Shown here: positions 1-8,705 of the stretch, piece by piece
Layout of the letters: each line of letters opens with the position of its first letter
Position numbering within the stretch: position 1 is the first letter of the stretch
Source of the DNA: Chthoniobacterales bacterium
GTDB lineage: Bacteria > Verrucomicrobiota > Verrucomicrobiia > Chthoniobacterales > UBA10450
Direction of reading: 5' to 3'
NCBI GenBank assembly: GCA_013821455.1
Contig: JACDGS010000036.1
Coordinates: forward strand, 1-42,781
DNA: 42,781 nt
The notes under the pieces: generated by a model
Seen by the model: only the letters and a program-made list of their open reading frames with translations
Database searches by the model: none
Told to the model about the DNA's origin: nothing
Translations under genes and position numbers: made by a program

Positions 1-47
1 GCACGACGGGGTGGCACCCCGTCCTCCCCTTACTTTGCGCGGGCGTC

Positions 48-1502
48 TTATTTTACCCGGACGTTTTTGCGCAGAAACGTCGGCACATCGAGGTCCTGGC
101 CTTCCACGATGGTTGGCTCGCTCTTTTCGAAACGCCCGCGGTTGACCGATTCGAACTGCATCACTTCCTGACGCGCCTGCGCCTTCTCTTTCCGCGGACC
201 CGCGTTTTTCCCCTGCTCCATCTCGTTAGGCATGGCAGCGGGTTTTGGAAGAGCGACTTTTTTCTCCCTTGGCGGCGGCGGTGGTGGCGCGACGGCCGCG
301 ATCGGTTCGGGGTCGATCAGTGGTGCGGACGTGATCTCGGCTTCAATCCGCGCAGGGGCAGACGGTGCCTCCGCTTCTGCGCGTAACTCTCGTTCCGCTT
401 CGGCGATCGGCGCAGTCTCCTCCGGTGCGGACGAAATCGGCGCCGGATTTTGCAGCACGCGAGTTGGGAAAGGCGTGACCTCCGGCAAGCGCGTTCGCTC
501 CGGCACGAATGGCTGCGCCTCCTCCGGCGAACCAACCGAACTGATCAGCGTCACGCTCATCCGGTTCCCCATTTTCCCATCCACGCTCGTGCCGAAAAGA
601 ATCTGCGTCTGATCCTCCACGTGCCGGTTGAGCTCCTGCATCACCATCTCCACTTCGGTCAGCGTCATGCCGGGGCCGCCGGAAATTTGCACAAGAAGAT
701 GGCGCGCATCGGTCAGCATTTTGCCACGATCCATCAGCGGATTTTTCAACGCGAGCGCGAGCGCTTCGTGCGCGCGGTTGTCGCTGTCGGATTCGCCGTA
801 GCCGAAGAGGCAACGGCTGTTGCGGCTGCGCAAGGCCGCGAGCAATTCGTCGAAACCGATCCGGATCAAGCCCGGTCGCCTAACGACCTGGACAATTGCG
901 CGCACACTTTGGCTGATCGTTAGGTCGGCCGCGGCAAAGGCCTGATGCACGCCGGCCTTCGGCAAAACCATGTCGCCCATCCGGTCGTTTTCGAAACAGA
1001 CGACCGCGTCCGCGAGCTGCTGCAACTGCCGCAGCCCTTCGCTCGCTTGCGCGCCGCGGCGTTTGCCTTCGAAGGCGAAAGGCAAAGTGGCAAAGGCCAC
1101 GACGAGTGCGCCGCTTTCGCGCGCCATTTGCACGATGCACGGCGCGGCGCCCGAACCCGTCCCGCCGCCCAGGCCGGCACAAACAAAAACCATCCGCGCG
1201 CCTTGCAGCGTCTCGCGAATTTCGTCAGCCGATTCGTCAGCCGCGTTGAAACCCAGCTCCGGATCGCCGCCGGCGCCGAGCCCACGCGTCACCGTGCGCC
1301 CGAGCTGTACCTTTTGCGTCGCGACCGAGCTGGCAAGCGATTGCACATCGGTGTTAGCCGCGATGAGATCCACGCGCTCCAGCCCATCGAGAATGATGCG
1401 ATCGAGCGCGTTACAACCCGCGCCTCCGACGCCGATGATTTTAATCGCGAGATCGTCTTCCTGTTTTTCGGGCAGGCTATAATTGCGGCTGAGTTGAATC
1501 AT
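48..1502 (-). CDS. ftsZ: Cell division protein FtsZ with divergent T7 loop
   Basis: Tubulin-like GTPase that forms the division ring at mid-cell. The 484-residue product has the N-terminal nucleotide fold (GVGGAGCNA, residues 24-32) and the G-box GGGTGSG at 112-118, where the usual sixth residue Thr is Ser. FEGKRR (144-149) keeps the Glu and Arg that contact GTP. A Pro/Ala/Glu-rich linker of about 110 residues follows the core, and the tail DLDVPTFLRK matches the C-terminal peptide that binds FtsA. Oddity: the T7 loop reads GLIRIGFDEL (211-220) where the family has GLMNVDFADV, so the Asn and both Asp positions of the NxDxxD pattern are Arg, Gly and Glu. It is the last gene of the dcw cluster. 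No Shine-Dalgarno is seen; two tandem GCCTAACGA words occupy that position. Confidence 0.95.
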   Translation of the reverse strand: MIQLSRNYSLPEKQEDDLAIKIIGVGGAGCNALDRIILDGLERVDLIAANTDVQSLASSVATQKVQLGRTVTRGLGAGGDPELGFNAADESADEIRETLQGARMVFVCAGLGGGTGSGAAPCIVQMARESGALVVAFATLPFAFEGKRRGAQASEGLRQLQQLADAVVCFENDRMGDMVLPKAGVHQAFAAADLTISQSVRAIVQVVRRPGLIRIGFDELLAALRSRNSRCLFGYGESDSDNRAHEALALALKNPLMDRGKMLTDARHLLVQISGGPGMTLTEVEMVMQELNRHVEDQTQILFGTSVDGKMGNRMSVTLISSVGSPEEAQPFVPERTRLPEVTPFPTRVLQNPAPISSAPEETAPIAEAERELRAEAEAPSAPARIEAEITSAPLIDPEPIAAVAPPPPPPREKKVALPKPAAMPNEMEQGKNAGPRKEKAQARQEVMQFESVNRGRFEKSEPTIVEGQDLDVPTFLRKNVRVK

Positions 1503-1503
1503 G

Positions 1504-1523
1504 TCGTTAGGCTTTCGTTAGGC
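1504..1523 (-). repeat. Tandem GCCTAACGA words at the ftsZ translation start
   Basis: Two exact copies of the 9-base word (1504-1512 and 1515-1523) are separated by two bases and end one base before the ftsZ ATG. They replace the place where a ribosome binding site would be expected. Whether they affect translation is unknown. Confidence 0.8.
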
Positions 1524-1560
1524 AAAGGAGTGGCGGCGCTGGCAGGGCGAAGTCGAATTT

Positions 1561-1673
1561 GTCATCCCGAGCGGAGCGAGGGACCCCGCAAACGTTGCTC
1601 GGCGCGATTTTTCCAAGTGGGGTCGAGTGACGCTTGCGGGGTCCTTCGCCGCGCTGCGCCGGCTCAGGATGAC
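1561..1673. repeat. Palindromic repeat family 1, copy a (ftsA-ftsZ junction)
   Basis: An element of about 113 bp with inverted ends: GTCATCCCGAGC on the left and GCTCAGGATGAC on the right, with inner GAGCGGAGCGAGGGACCCC and its near-complement. It fills most of the gap between ftsA and ftsZ. The same architecture recurs at six other places in the window. It resembles REP/MITE-like non-autonomous repeats; spurious peptides such as CHPERSEG come from these elements. Confidence 0.85.
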
Positions 1674-1694
1674 AATGTTGGACGGCAGTTAGTC

Positions 1695-2906
1695 TCATCG
1701 AATGCGTTGCATGAGTTTCCCAAAAATCCCGCGGAGGCCGGTCCGCTGCGGGCGTTCGCCCTGCACGGCCTGAGCATACTTGATCAGCCCGATGGCCGCG
1801 GCGAACTGCGGGTTTTCAAAGGCACTCGTTAGGCCGGACATCGTGCGCGCATGCGTCACGCGCGCGGGGATGCCGAAAACATCCTCCGCCAGGTTATCGA
1901 TGCCGTTGATCTGGCTGCAGCCGCCGGTGAGAAAAATCCCTTCGCCGAGATAATCGAGATACGGCTCGTCTTCGAGGCGGCGCTTGAGCAGCTCGAACGT
2001 CTCGCGCAGGCGCATGTGAATGATCGTGTTCAACGTCTCGCGCTCGACTTCTTTTCCGGCGAAACCGGAGTCGTCTTTCAGCAGCACGGTTTCGCCCGGG
2101 AGACAGTTGCCGAGAACAGTGCTGCCTTCCTCAATCTTGAGCTTTTCCGCGCGCGTCATCGGGATGCGCAAGCCCATCGAGATGTCGTTCGTGATATGAT
2201 CGCCGCCGACCGCGAGGACGCCGCTTTGTTTCACCGCGCCATCGACATAGAGGACGTAGTCAGTCGTGCCGCCGCCGATATCGATCACGAGCGCGCCCAG
2301 ACTTTTTTGATGCGGCGTGAGCACGACCTGCGCGGAAGCGAACGCGGTGAAGACCACATCCTCGACATCGAGCGGCAGCTCCTTCACGCAGCGGATCGTG
2401 TTTTGAATCCGCGTCCGCACGCCGTGGATGATGTGAAAATCCGCTTCCAATTTCTGCCCGAGCATGCCTAACGGATTGAGCACACCCGTTTGTCCCGCGA
2501 CGTGATAATGCTGGATGATCGTGTGCAGAAAAGCGTTCTGCGCCGGGATGCTGACTTCGCGCGCGTTGATTTTTACATCCTCGATATCCTCCTCATCGAT
2601 CTCGTCGCGATCGTCCGGCAGCGCGACGCAGCCGCGGTTGTTGAAGCTCTGAATGTGCGATCCGGTGACGCCGACATAAACGCTACGAATCATGATGTCG
2701 CTTTTCTCCTCGGCGTCGACGACCGCTTCCTGCACGCACTTCATCGCCGTCTCGAAATCGACGATCTCGCCTTTGCGCACGCCACGCGAAGGCGCCTGCC
2801 CGACCCCGAGGATTTTGATCGTGCCGTCCGGGCGACTCTCGCCCACCACGACACAAATCTTCGAGGTGCCAATTTCCAAACCGACCATCAAGTTGCTGCT
2901 AGCCAT
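1695..2906 (-). CDS. ftsA: Cell division protein FtsA
   Basis: Actin-like ATPase that tethers FtsZ filaments to the membrane. The 403-residue product begins MASSNLMVGLEIGTSK, the phosphate-1 motif, and has DIGGGTTDY (phosphate 2), TGGCSQINGI (adenosine region) and a C-terminal amphipathic tail ending GIFGKLMQRIR that would insert in the membrane. The start at 2906 is chosen because upstream codons encode an Arg-rich stretch unlike FtsA and because the ATG overlaps the end of ftsQ by eight bases. A family-1 repeat separates it from ftsZ, so the pair may be uncoupled translationally although probably co-transcribed. Confidence 0.95.
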   Translation of the reverse strand: MASSNLMVGLEIGTSKICVVVGESRPDGTIKILGVGQAPSRGVRKGEIVDFETAMKCVQEAVVDAEEKSDIMIRSVYVGVTGSHIQSFNNRGCVALPDDRDEIDEEDIEDVKINAREVSIPAQNAFLHTIIQHYHVAGQTGVLNPLGMLGQKLEADFHIIHGVRTRIQNTIRCVKELPLDVEDVVFTAFASAQVVLTPHQKSLGALVIDIGGGTTDYVLYVDGAVKQSGVLAVGGDHITNDISMGLRIPMTRAEKLKIEEGSTVLGNCLPGETVLLKDDSGFAGKEVERETLNTIIHMRLRETFELLKRRLEDEPYLDYLGEGIFLTGGCSQINGIDNLAEDVFGIPARVTHARTMSGLTSAFENPQFAAAIGLIKYAQAVQGERPQRTGLRGIFGKLMQRIR

Positions 2907-4095
2907 TACCGTCGTTTCCCTGGTTAAAACGCTGAAGTGGAATCGCCTTCCGCGCTGGTGAAGGCGTCGGGCGAGTATGAAATTGTTCGACGCCCGGACT
3001 AACGAGTGTCGCTCGTGGGATCGGCTTTTGCGCCGCTGTCGCGCGTCGCACTTCCGGTTTCGCCGCGATGGTTGGAGGAGCTTTGTGCGCGATCTTCGTC
3101 GCCGCTGGAACTTTCGCGCTCGGTTCGGTTTTCGTCTCCGGCGCGGCCTCGGGTTCCTCGCCATCATCCTGCAGCTCGGAAATAATTTCCCTCGCCGGCT
3201 TGGTGAAAGTCACCGGAATGTTATGCGCCACGAGAAGATTCACGGTGCCGATCTGACGATGAGCGTCGTCCGCGTAAACGAGAAGCTGCTCGAGCCGCTG
3301 CATTTGTTTCTCGAGGTCGTCGAAACCAAACAAGACCTCGGTGTGATTCTTGTCCGTCACGTCGAGGCAATAACCTTTCCCAACATCGACATCGCGAATC
3401 TGGAAACGGGTCTGCATGAAACTTGTCGTCGTTAGGCGGAGCAGGGCCAGCGCCGTTTTCGCCTCGAACGAATCGACCGGTTTGCCGGGCACGAGCGCGG
3501 CCGTGGGGACACTGGTGATGAGCGGCAGAGCCAGATAATCGGTCGCGAATTCCTTCTCTTTCATCACCACGCCGCGCGCATCGACGAGAAACGCCACGTC
3601 CGATTTGAAAGGATCCATGATCTTTTTTTCAGTCGTGATCCAAGCGACCGGTTTGCGCTCCGTGACGTGGATATCGATCTCGTTAGGCATGCGCCGTTCC
3701 ACCTGCACTTCCTCGATCTGCGCGAGGCGCTGCAGGCGATCGTGCACGCGCGCGAGGTTGATCGAAAAAATATTAATTCCCTCCGCGAGTCCGGCCTCTT
3801 TCAGCACCTGAGCGCGGGGCAACGTTCCATCCGTCTGGACGCTGATAATGCTCAGGCGGTAATCGTTGTTTTCGAAAAAGAAGCGGTCCAAACCCCCGCG
3901 CACGCCGTAGTAGAGCCCCGCGCAACTCGCCACCGCGAGAGCAACCTTCGCGAGCAAAACGAGCACGCGGCGATTGCGGTGATGCGTTGCTCGGCGCGAG
4001 CGCACCCGCACGTCGAGGAGCTGCTGCTGCTTCCGTTGCCGCGAAGTCGAAAGCCGCTGATTGCCCGGACGCGCTGGAGTTTTCTTCGCCTTCAT
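2899..4095 (-). CDS. ftsQ: Cell division protein FtsQ/DivIB
   Basis: Bitopic membrane protein of the FtsQ-FtsL-FtsB type complex. The 398-residue product has a very basic cytoplasmic N-terminus (about residues 1-42), one membrane segment (about 44-65), a POTRA-like region around ISVQTDGTLPRAQVLKEAGLAEGINIF and a FtsQ beta domain ending near residue 290. An unusually long Ala/Pro/Lys-rich tail of roughly 100 residues follows; it looks disordered. The start at 4095 gives an ATGA overlap with ddl and is preferred over an in-frame start 48 bases upstream. Confidence 0.88.
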   Translation of the reverse strand: MKAKKTPARPGNQRLSTSRQRKQQQLLDVRVRSRRATHHRNRRVLVLLAKVALAVASCAGLYYGVRGGLDRFFFENNDYRLSIISVQTDGTLPRAQVLKEAGLAEGINIFSINLARVHDRLQRLAQIEEVQVERRMPNEIDIHVTERKPVAWITTEKKIMDPFKSDVAFLVDARGVVMKEKEFATDYLALPLITSVPTAALVPGKPVDSFEAKTALALLRLTTTSFMQTRFQIRDVDVGKGYCLDVTDKNHTEVLFGFDDLEKQMQRLEQLLVYADDAHRQIGTVNLLVAHNIPVTFTKPAREIISELQDDGEEPEAAPETKTEPSAKVPAATKIAHKAPPTIAAKPEVRRATAAQKPIPRATLVSPGVEQFHTRPTPSPARKAIPLQRFNQGNDGNG

Positions 4096-5018
4096 TTTCG
4101 CTGGGGCCGCGCAGCGAGCGAAAGCTCGATGATGCGCGCGCAAAGTTGCGGATAGGAGATGCCCGCGACCGCCGCCGCCTCGGGCAAGAGACTGACCTCA
4201 GTCATCCCGGGGATGGTGTTGAGCTCGAGCACGTACGGCTTGTTTGCGGTGGAAAGAATGACATCGACGCGCGAATAAACTTTCAAGCCTAACGACCGAT
4301 GCGCGCGCAAGGCGAGCTGTTGGATTTCGTTCGTTAGGCTGGCGGAGAGTTCGGCCGGACAAACATGCTGCGCGCCGCCGCCGGCCTGCGGATTAAGGAA
4401 AGGATACTTGTTGTTGAAATCGTAGATGCCACCCTTCGGAATGATCTCGATGATGGGCAACGCGAGATCGCCCAGCACGCCAATCGTCAGCTCGCGGCCG
4501 GCGATGAATTCTTCGATGAGCAACTGGTCGTCGTATTTCGCCGCGGCTTGTAAAGCGGCGGATAATTCGCTTTCCTGCCTAACGATTTGAACGCCGACCG
4601 TCGAGCCCTGGCGTGGCGGTTTGATGACCAGCGGAAACGGAAGCGCGGGCTTCTGGCCGGCGCCGATGATTTCCCATTCCGGCGTGACGACATCGCCCTC
4701 GCGAAATTTTTCCTTGGAAAGAATCTTATCGAAAGCGAGGCGGCTGCCCTCCACATTTTCGCCGGTGTAAGGGAGGCCGCGATCTTCGAGGATTTGCTGG
4801 AGCTGCCCGTCTTCCCCAAACGTCCCGTGGACGGCGAGGAAAGCGATCGCGGTGTCGTTAGGCAACTTGAAGCTGTCATCGCGGACATCGACCTCGGCGA
4901 CGTCCGCGCCTAACGAACGCAAAGCCTTCGCCACGCCCGCGCCGGTCGCGAGCGAAACATCGCGTTCCGAGCCGGGACCGCCTTTGAGGACGGCGATTTT
5001 TTTTTCGCGAAAATCCAT
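4092..5018 (-). CDS. ddl: D-alanine--D-alanine ligase
   Basis: ATP-grasp enzyme that makes the D-Ala-D-Ala dipeptide for MurF. The 308-residue length is typical. VLKGGPGSERDVSLATG is the N-terminal signature, KPPRQGSTVGV the ATP-grasp loop, and RVDVILS followed by VLELNTIPGMTEVSLLPEAA the C-terminal metal and substrate motif. The start at 5018 is chosen because everything upstream in frame is translated repeat DNA. It overlaps ftsQ by four bases and is separated from murC-murB by a family-1 repeat. Confidence 0.95.
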   Translation of the reverse strand: MDFREKKIAVLKGGPGSERDVSLATGAGVAKALRSLGADVAEVDVRDDSFKLPNDTAIAFLAVHGTFGEDGQLQQILEDRGLPYTGENVEGSRLAFDKILSKEKFREGDVVTPEWEIIGAGQKPALPFPLVIKPPRQGSTVGVQIVRQESELSAALQAAAKYDDQLLIEEFIAGRELTIGVLGDLALPIIEIIPKGGIYDFNNKYPFLNPQAGGGAQHVCPAELSASLTNEIQQLALRAHRSLGLKVYSRVDVILSTANKPYVLELNTIPGMTEVSLLPEAAAVAGISYPQLCARIIELSLAARPQRK

Positions 5019-5054
5019 CACGCGCGCCCTCCTTCTGGCGACGCGTCTCCACGC

Positions 5055-5175
5055 GTCATCCCGAGCCCCGCAGACGGCGAGGGACCCCGCAATTGCAATC
5101 CGCGCGTCCACGTCACCAAAGCGTCGATATTTCCATGGAGGGGTCCCTCGCCGCGCTTCGCCGGCTCGGGATGAC
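5055..5175. repeat. Palindromic repeat family 1, copy b (murCB-ddl junction)
   Basis: About 121 bp, with ends GTCATCCCGAGC and GCTCGGGATGAC and inner arms GGCGAGGGACCCC and GGGGTCCCTCGCC. It occupies the gap between the murC-murB fusion and ddl on the same strand and would fold into a long hairpin in the dcw transcript. Confidence 0.85.
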
Positions 5176-5193
5176 AACTTTGCCGCGACGCCT

Positions 5194-7494
5194 TCACGCC
5201 TCCTCCCCCACGATTTGCACTTCGGTTTCCAATTCGATCCCGCGTTTGTCCCGCGCGGCAGTTTTGATTTTCTCGATCAACTCCAGCATCTCGACGGCTG
5301 TCGCCGCGCCATCATTCACGATAAAATTTCCGTGCACCTTCGAGACCCGCGCGTCGCCCACCCGCATGTCTTTTAATCCCAGTTCATCAACCAATCTGCC
5401 CGCGGGACACGCTGCCGGGTTTTTAAAAATACATCCCGCACTTTTTGCGCTCGGCTGCGAGGTGCGCCGTTTCTCCTGCGACTCTTCCAGGCGCCTAACG
5501 ATCTCCTCCGTGCTCGATTTCTCCCCACGAAAAACCGCCGCGACGGCGAAGTTCTGCGCGAGCGACGGCACATGCCGGTAATGCACTTCCAGTTCGTTAG
5601 GCGATTTTTCCTGCGCCTGACCTTCGCCGTCGAGATAACGGACGCGCACGACTTGTTCGAAGGTCTGCCGCCCCATCGCGCCGGCGTTCATGCGCAGAGC
5701 GCCGCCGACTTCGCCCGGAATTCCCTCCATCCATTCGAAGCCGCCGATGCCCGCGGCTTTTCCGGCGTAAGCCACCTGCTTCAGCTTCGCGCCCGCCCCC
5801 GCGGTGACTTCCACGCCTAACGACTCGATTTTTTCAAATTCGCCGCCGCTCGGGTGGACCACCACCCCGCGAATACCGCCGTCGCGCACGAGCAAATTCG
5901 AACCGCGGCCGATGACGAAGAGCGGCAAATTTTCGCAGCGACAAAAGCGAATCAAATCGGCGAAGGCCGCTTCCGTGCGCGGCTCGACCCAGAACTGCGC
6001 GGGACCGCCGACCCGCAGAGTGGTGTGTTGCGCGAGCGGCTCGCCTAACCGCACCTCGCCTTCCGCGCCAACAATTTCCCGCAACTTCTCCGCCACGACT
6101 AATTCCGCGGCGAGCCGCGCGAGCTGTTCGTGAATATTTCCAGCGCCGAGGCTGAGAACGAGATCGCCTTCCGCGAGCATCTGCCCGACATCGGAATGCA
6201 ACCTTTCCAGGCGCGGTTGATAAGCGACATGGCGATGGCCGTGGCGAATAATTTCTTCGGCGATCGTTAGGCCGCTGATGCCGTCGAGCGGCGCTTCGCT
6301 CGCGGGATAAACGTCGGTCACAACCACGCGATCGGCATCGTCGAAGGCGCAGCCAAATTCCTTGCGCAACGCTTTCGTGCGCGAATAACGATGCGGCTGG
6401 AACATGGTGAGAACGCGCTTGCGCCCGGCCGATTTCGCGGTCGCGAGCGTCGCGCGAATCTCCGTCGGGTGATGCGCGTAATCGTCCACCAGCAGATAAC
6501 GCTCGCTCTGATATTTGATCTCAAAGCGCCGCCGCGCGTGCCGGAAATTGCCTAACGACTTCGCGATTTTCGCAAAGGACACGCCCAGCTCGGTGGCCAG
6601 CGCGATGACGCCCAGCGCGTTGCTGACGTTGTGCTTGCCCGGAACGTTCAAGGTCGCGTCGCCTAGCTTTTCACCGTCGCGCTGCACGCAAAAAGTGGCG
6701 GCGAAATCGTGCAGCTCCAAGTCCGTGGCGCGGTAGCTCGCACGTTCGCTGAAGCCATAGGAAACCGATTTCGCACGCGAGCCGCAGAGGCGCGCGGCGT
6801 GTGCATCATCAGCGCAATAAAAAATGTCGCCGCTGGTTTGCGCCATCAGCCTAACGAACACTTTTTCGATAGCTTCCAAGTCGGCGTAATAATCGAGATG
6901 CTCTTCTTCGATGTTGAGAATGAGCGCGTGCTCGGGATGAAAGAGTTGCAGAGTGCCATCGCTCTCGTCCCCTTCCGCGACGAAATATTCGCCTAACGAG
7001 TCCCAATGCGCGTTGCTTCCGAGGATCGGGATTTCCGCGCCGACATAATGCGATGGATGCAAGCCGCCACTACGCAAAACATGCGCGGCCATCGCCGCGG
7101 TCGTGGTCTTGCCGTGCATCCCGGCGATGACGATGCCGCGCTTGCCGCGCATGATCGCCGCGAGCGCTTCCGCGCGGCGGATCGCCGGAATGCACCGGCC
7201 GCGCGCGCTAACGAGAATTGGATTTTCGTGCTTGATCGCCGACGAATAAATGACCAGCTCCGCGTCCGTAGCGTCCTCGGCACGATGGGGCGAAAAAGCG
7301 CGCAGTCCGAGTTGCGCGAGGCGTTCTGTTTCCAGCGTGCTTACCTTGTCCGAGCCGCGCACGTCGTGCCCGAGTTCGAGAAGCAGCGCCGCGATCCCGC
7401 TCATCCCGCTGCCGGCCACGCCGATCAAATGGATGGCGTGCCGTTCCCGGGTGAGGAAACGCTGGAGGTCGAGATCAGGCGGCGACGGCGTCAT
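5194..7494 (-). CDS. murC-murB: Fused MurC-MurB (UDP-MurNAc L-alanine ligase / UDP-GlcNAc-enolpyruvate reductase)
   Basis: A single 766-residue polypeptide carries two consecutive cytoplasmic peptidoglycan enzymes. Residues 1 to about 465 are MurC: IGVAGSGMSGIA (24-35), the ATP loop GMHGKTTT (125-132) and DDYAHHPTEI (337-346). Residues about 470-766 are MurB: RVGGPAQFWVEP (494-505), FAD-binding GRGSNLLVRDGG (529-540), GIPGEVGGALRMNAG (591-605), SAGCIFKNP with Cys688 at the proton-donor position often held by Ser, and the C-terminal catalytic Glu in LETEVQIVG. MurB makes the substrate for MurC, so the fusion joins steps 2 and 3. No stop or frameshift is seen between the halves. The start at 7494 overlaps the end of murG by 20 bases. 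Confidence 0.93.
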   Translation of the reverse strand: MTPSPPDLDLQRFLTRERHAIHLIGVAGSGMSGIAALLLELGHDVRGSDKVSTLETERLAQLGLRAFSPHRAEDATDAELVIYSSAIKHENPILVSARGRCIPAIRRAEALAAIMRGKRGIVIAGMHGKTTTAAMAAHVLRSGGLHPSHYVGAEIPILGSNAHWDSLGEYFVAEGDESDGTLQLFHPEHALILNIEEEHLDYYADLEAIEKVFVRLMAQTSGDIFYCADDAHAARLCGSRAKSVSYGFSERASYRATDLELHDFAATFCVQRDGEKLGDATLNVPGKHNVSNALGVIALATELGVSFAKIAKSLGNFRHARRRFEIKYQSERYLLVDDYAHHPTEIRATLATAKSAGRKRVLTMFQPHRYSRTKALRKEFGCAFDDADRVVVTDVYPASEAPLDGISGLTIAEEIIRHGHRHVAYQPRLERLHSDVGQMLAEGDLVLSLGAGNIHEQLARLAAELVVAEKLREIVGAEGEVRLGEPLAQHTTLRVGGPAQFWVEPRTEAAFADLIRFCRCENLPLFVIGRGSNLLVRDGGIRGVVVHPSGGEFEKIESLGVEVTAGAGAKLKQVAYAGKAAGIGGFEWMEGIPGEVGGALRMNAGAMGRQTFEQVVRVRYLDGEGQAQEKSPNELEVHYRHVPSLAQNFAVAAVFRGEKSSTEEIVRRLEESQEKRRTSQPSAKSAGCIFKNPAACPAGRLVDELGLKDMRVGDARVSKVHGNFIVNDGAATAVEMLELIEKIKTAARDKRGIELETEVQIVGEEA

Positions 7495-8578
7495 GCGGTT
7501 GGATGTATCTTTCCATCGTATCCACAACCAAAGCGGCTGCGTTTTTCGGCGCGAGGGTGAAGGCCGCGGCGGACATCGCGCGCAACGTTTCCGGCTCACT
7601 TAAAAGCGTTTGGATTTTTTTGCCGAGGAGATCGTCGATCAACTCGGATTCCTTCACGACGACGGCGGCTTTCGACGCGGCGAAAAGCTCGGCGTTGCGC
7701 GTCTGATGGTCGTCGGCCGCGTAGGGATAAGGAATGAGAAGCGAGGGCAACTGGAACGCGGCCAGCTCGGCCAAACTCGCCGCGCCCGAGCGCGCAATCG
7801 CGAAGTCCGCCGCGCTATAAACTTCCTCCATCCGATGATGAAAGGCGGCGACGTGCGCGGGGATGTTTTCGCGCCGGTAATTATCTTCGAGCAGAAGCGC
7901 CTCGCGGCTGCCGGTGAGGTGGATCACTTGCAACGGCGCGTTATGCAGCGCGGGCAGCGCTCGGATCATCGCCTGATTTATTCCACCTGCACCCTGACTC
8001 CCGCCCATCACGAGCAACGTCGAAACGCCCGGTCGCAGATTCAGCCTAACGAGTGCCTCCGTGCGATCGATCCGTTGCAAGCTCGAGCGAATCGGCGTGC
8101 CGGTCCATTCGGTCGAGACCTTGGGGAAAAACGCGGCGCATTCTTTGAATCCGAGCAAAACCGCGCGCACGAAACGCGCGGTGTGGCGATTCGCCCTGCC
8201 GGGGATGGCGTTGGATTCATGGAGAAACGTCGTGCTCCCGCGCATCCGTCCCGCGAGGACCGGCGCAGTGGAAGTAAATCCGCCCATGCCGAGAACAACC
8301 TGCGGCTTGAACTTCCGATATATCGTGCGGCAGAGCGCAAGGCTGTCATTGAATCGCCTAACGAATCGTAAAATCGCCGGCGAGAAGGGCGAAGGCAACG
8401 CGATGGTCGGCAGTTTTTCGAAACGAAAATCGGGATGTTTGGTGACGGCGAGGCTGTCGATTTCTTTTTCGGAAATGAAGACGAGCACTTCGTGGCCGCG
8501 CGCGCGCAACACCTCCGCCACGGCCAATCCCGGGAAGAGATGCCCGCCAGTACCGCCGCATGCGACGACGACGTTCAT
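7475..8578 (-). CDS. murG: UDP-GlcNAc:undecaprenyl-pyrophosphoryl-MurNAc-pentapeptide transferase MurG
   Basis: Glycosyltransferase (GT28) that converts lipid I to lipid II on the inner face of the membrane. The 367-residue product starts VVVACGGTGGHLFPGLAVAE, the diphosphate-binding glycine loop. GMGGFTSTAPVLA, the second loop in VMGGSQGAGGIN, and the UDP-GlcNAc site SGAASLAELAAFQLPSLLIPYPYAADDHQ are all present. The start at 8578 places the glycine loop at the N-terminus as in the family. A 127-bp gap separates it from ftsW. Confidence 0.95.
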   Translation of the reverse strand: MNVVVACGGTGGHLFPGLAVAEVLRARGHEVLVFISEKEIDSLAVTKHPDFRFEKLPTIALPSPFSPAILRFVRRFNDSLALCRTIYRKFKPQVVLGMGGFTSTAPVLAGRMRGSTTFLHESNAIPGRANRHTARFVRAVLLGFKECAAFFPKVSTEWTGTPIRSSLQRIDRTEALVRLNLRPGVSTLLVMGGSQGAGGINQAMIRALPALHNAPLQVIHLTGSREALLLEDNYRRENIPAHVAAFHHRMEEVYSAADFAIARSGAASLAELAAFQLPSLLIPYPYAADDHQTRNAELFAASKAAVVVKESELIDDLLGKKIQTLLSEPETLRAMSAAAFTLAPKNAAALVVDTMERYIQPHDAVAA

Positions 8579-8684
8579 GGGCAAATGGAAGGTTGAAAGC
8601 GAACGACCATGGAAATGAAGCCGACGAAAGGAAAGAGCAGCCCGGCGCGGTCTGGACGCCATCCCTGCACAGGCTTAGTTCGTG

Positions 8685-8700
8685 TTTTTAGAGCTAAAAA
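8685..8700. other. A+T-rich dyad between ftsW and murG
   Basis: A perfect seven-base inverted repeat, TTTTTAG and CTAAAAA with a two-base centre, lies just after the ftsW stop in the 127-bp gap before murG. It could be a weak transcript hairpin or a protein site. The rest of the gap shows nothing recognisable. Confidence 0.35.
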
Positions 8701-8705
8701 TTTCA

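Noticed and set aside
5019-5177. An N-terminal extension of Ddl
   Set aside because: The extra codons are translated family-1 repeat DNA; the normal Ddl N-terminus begins at 5018.
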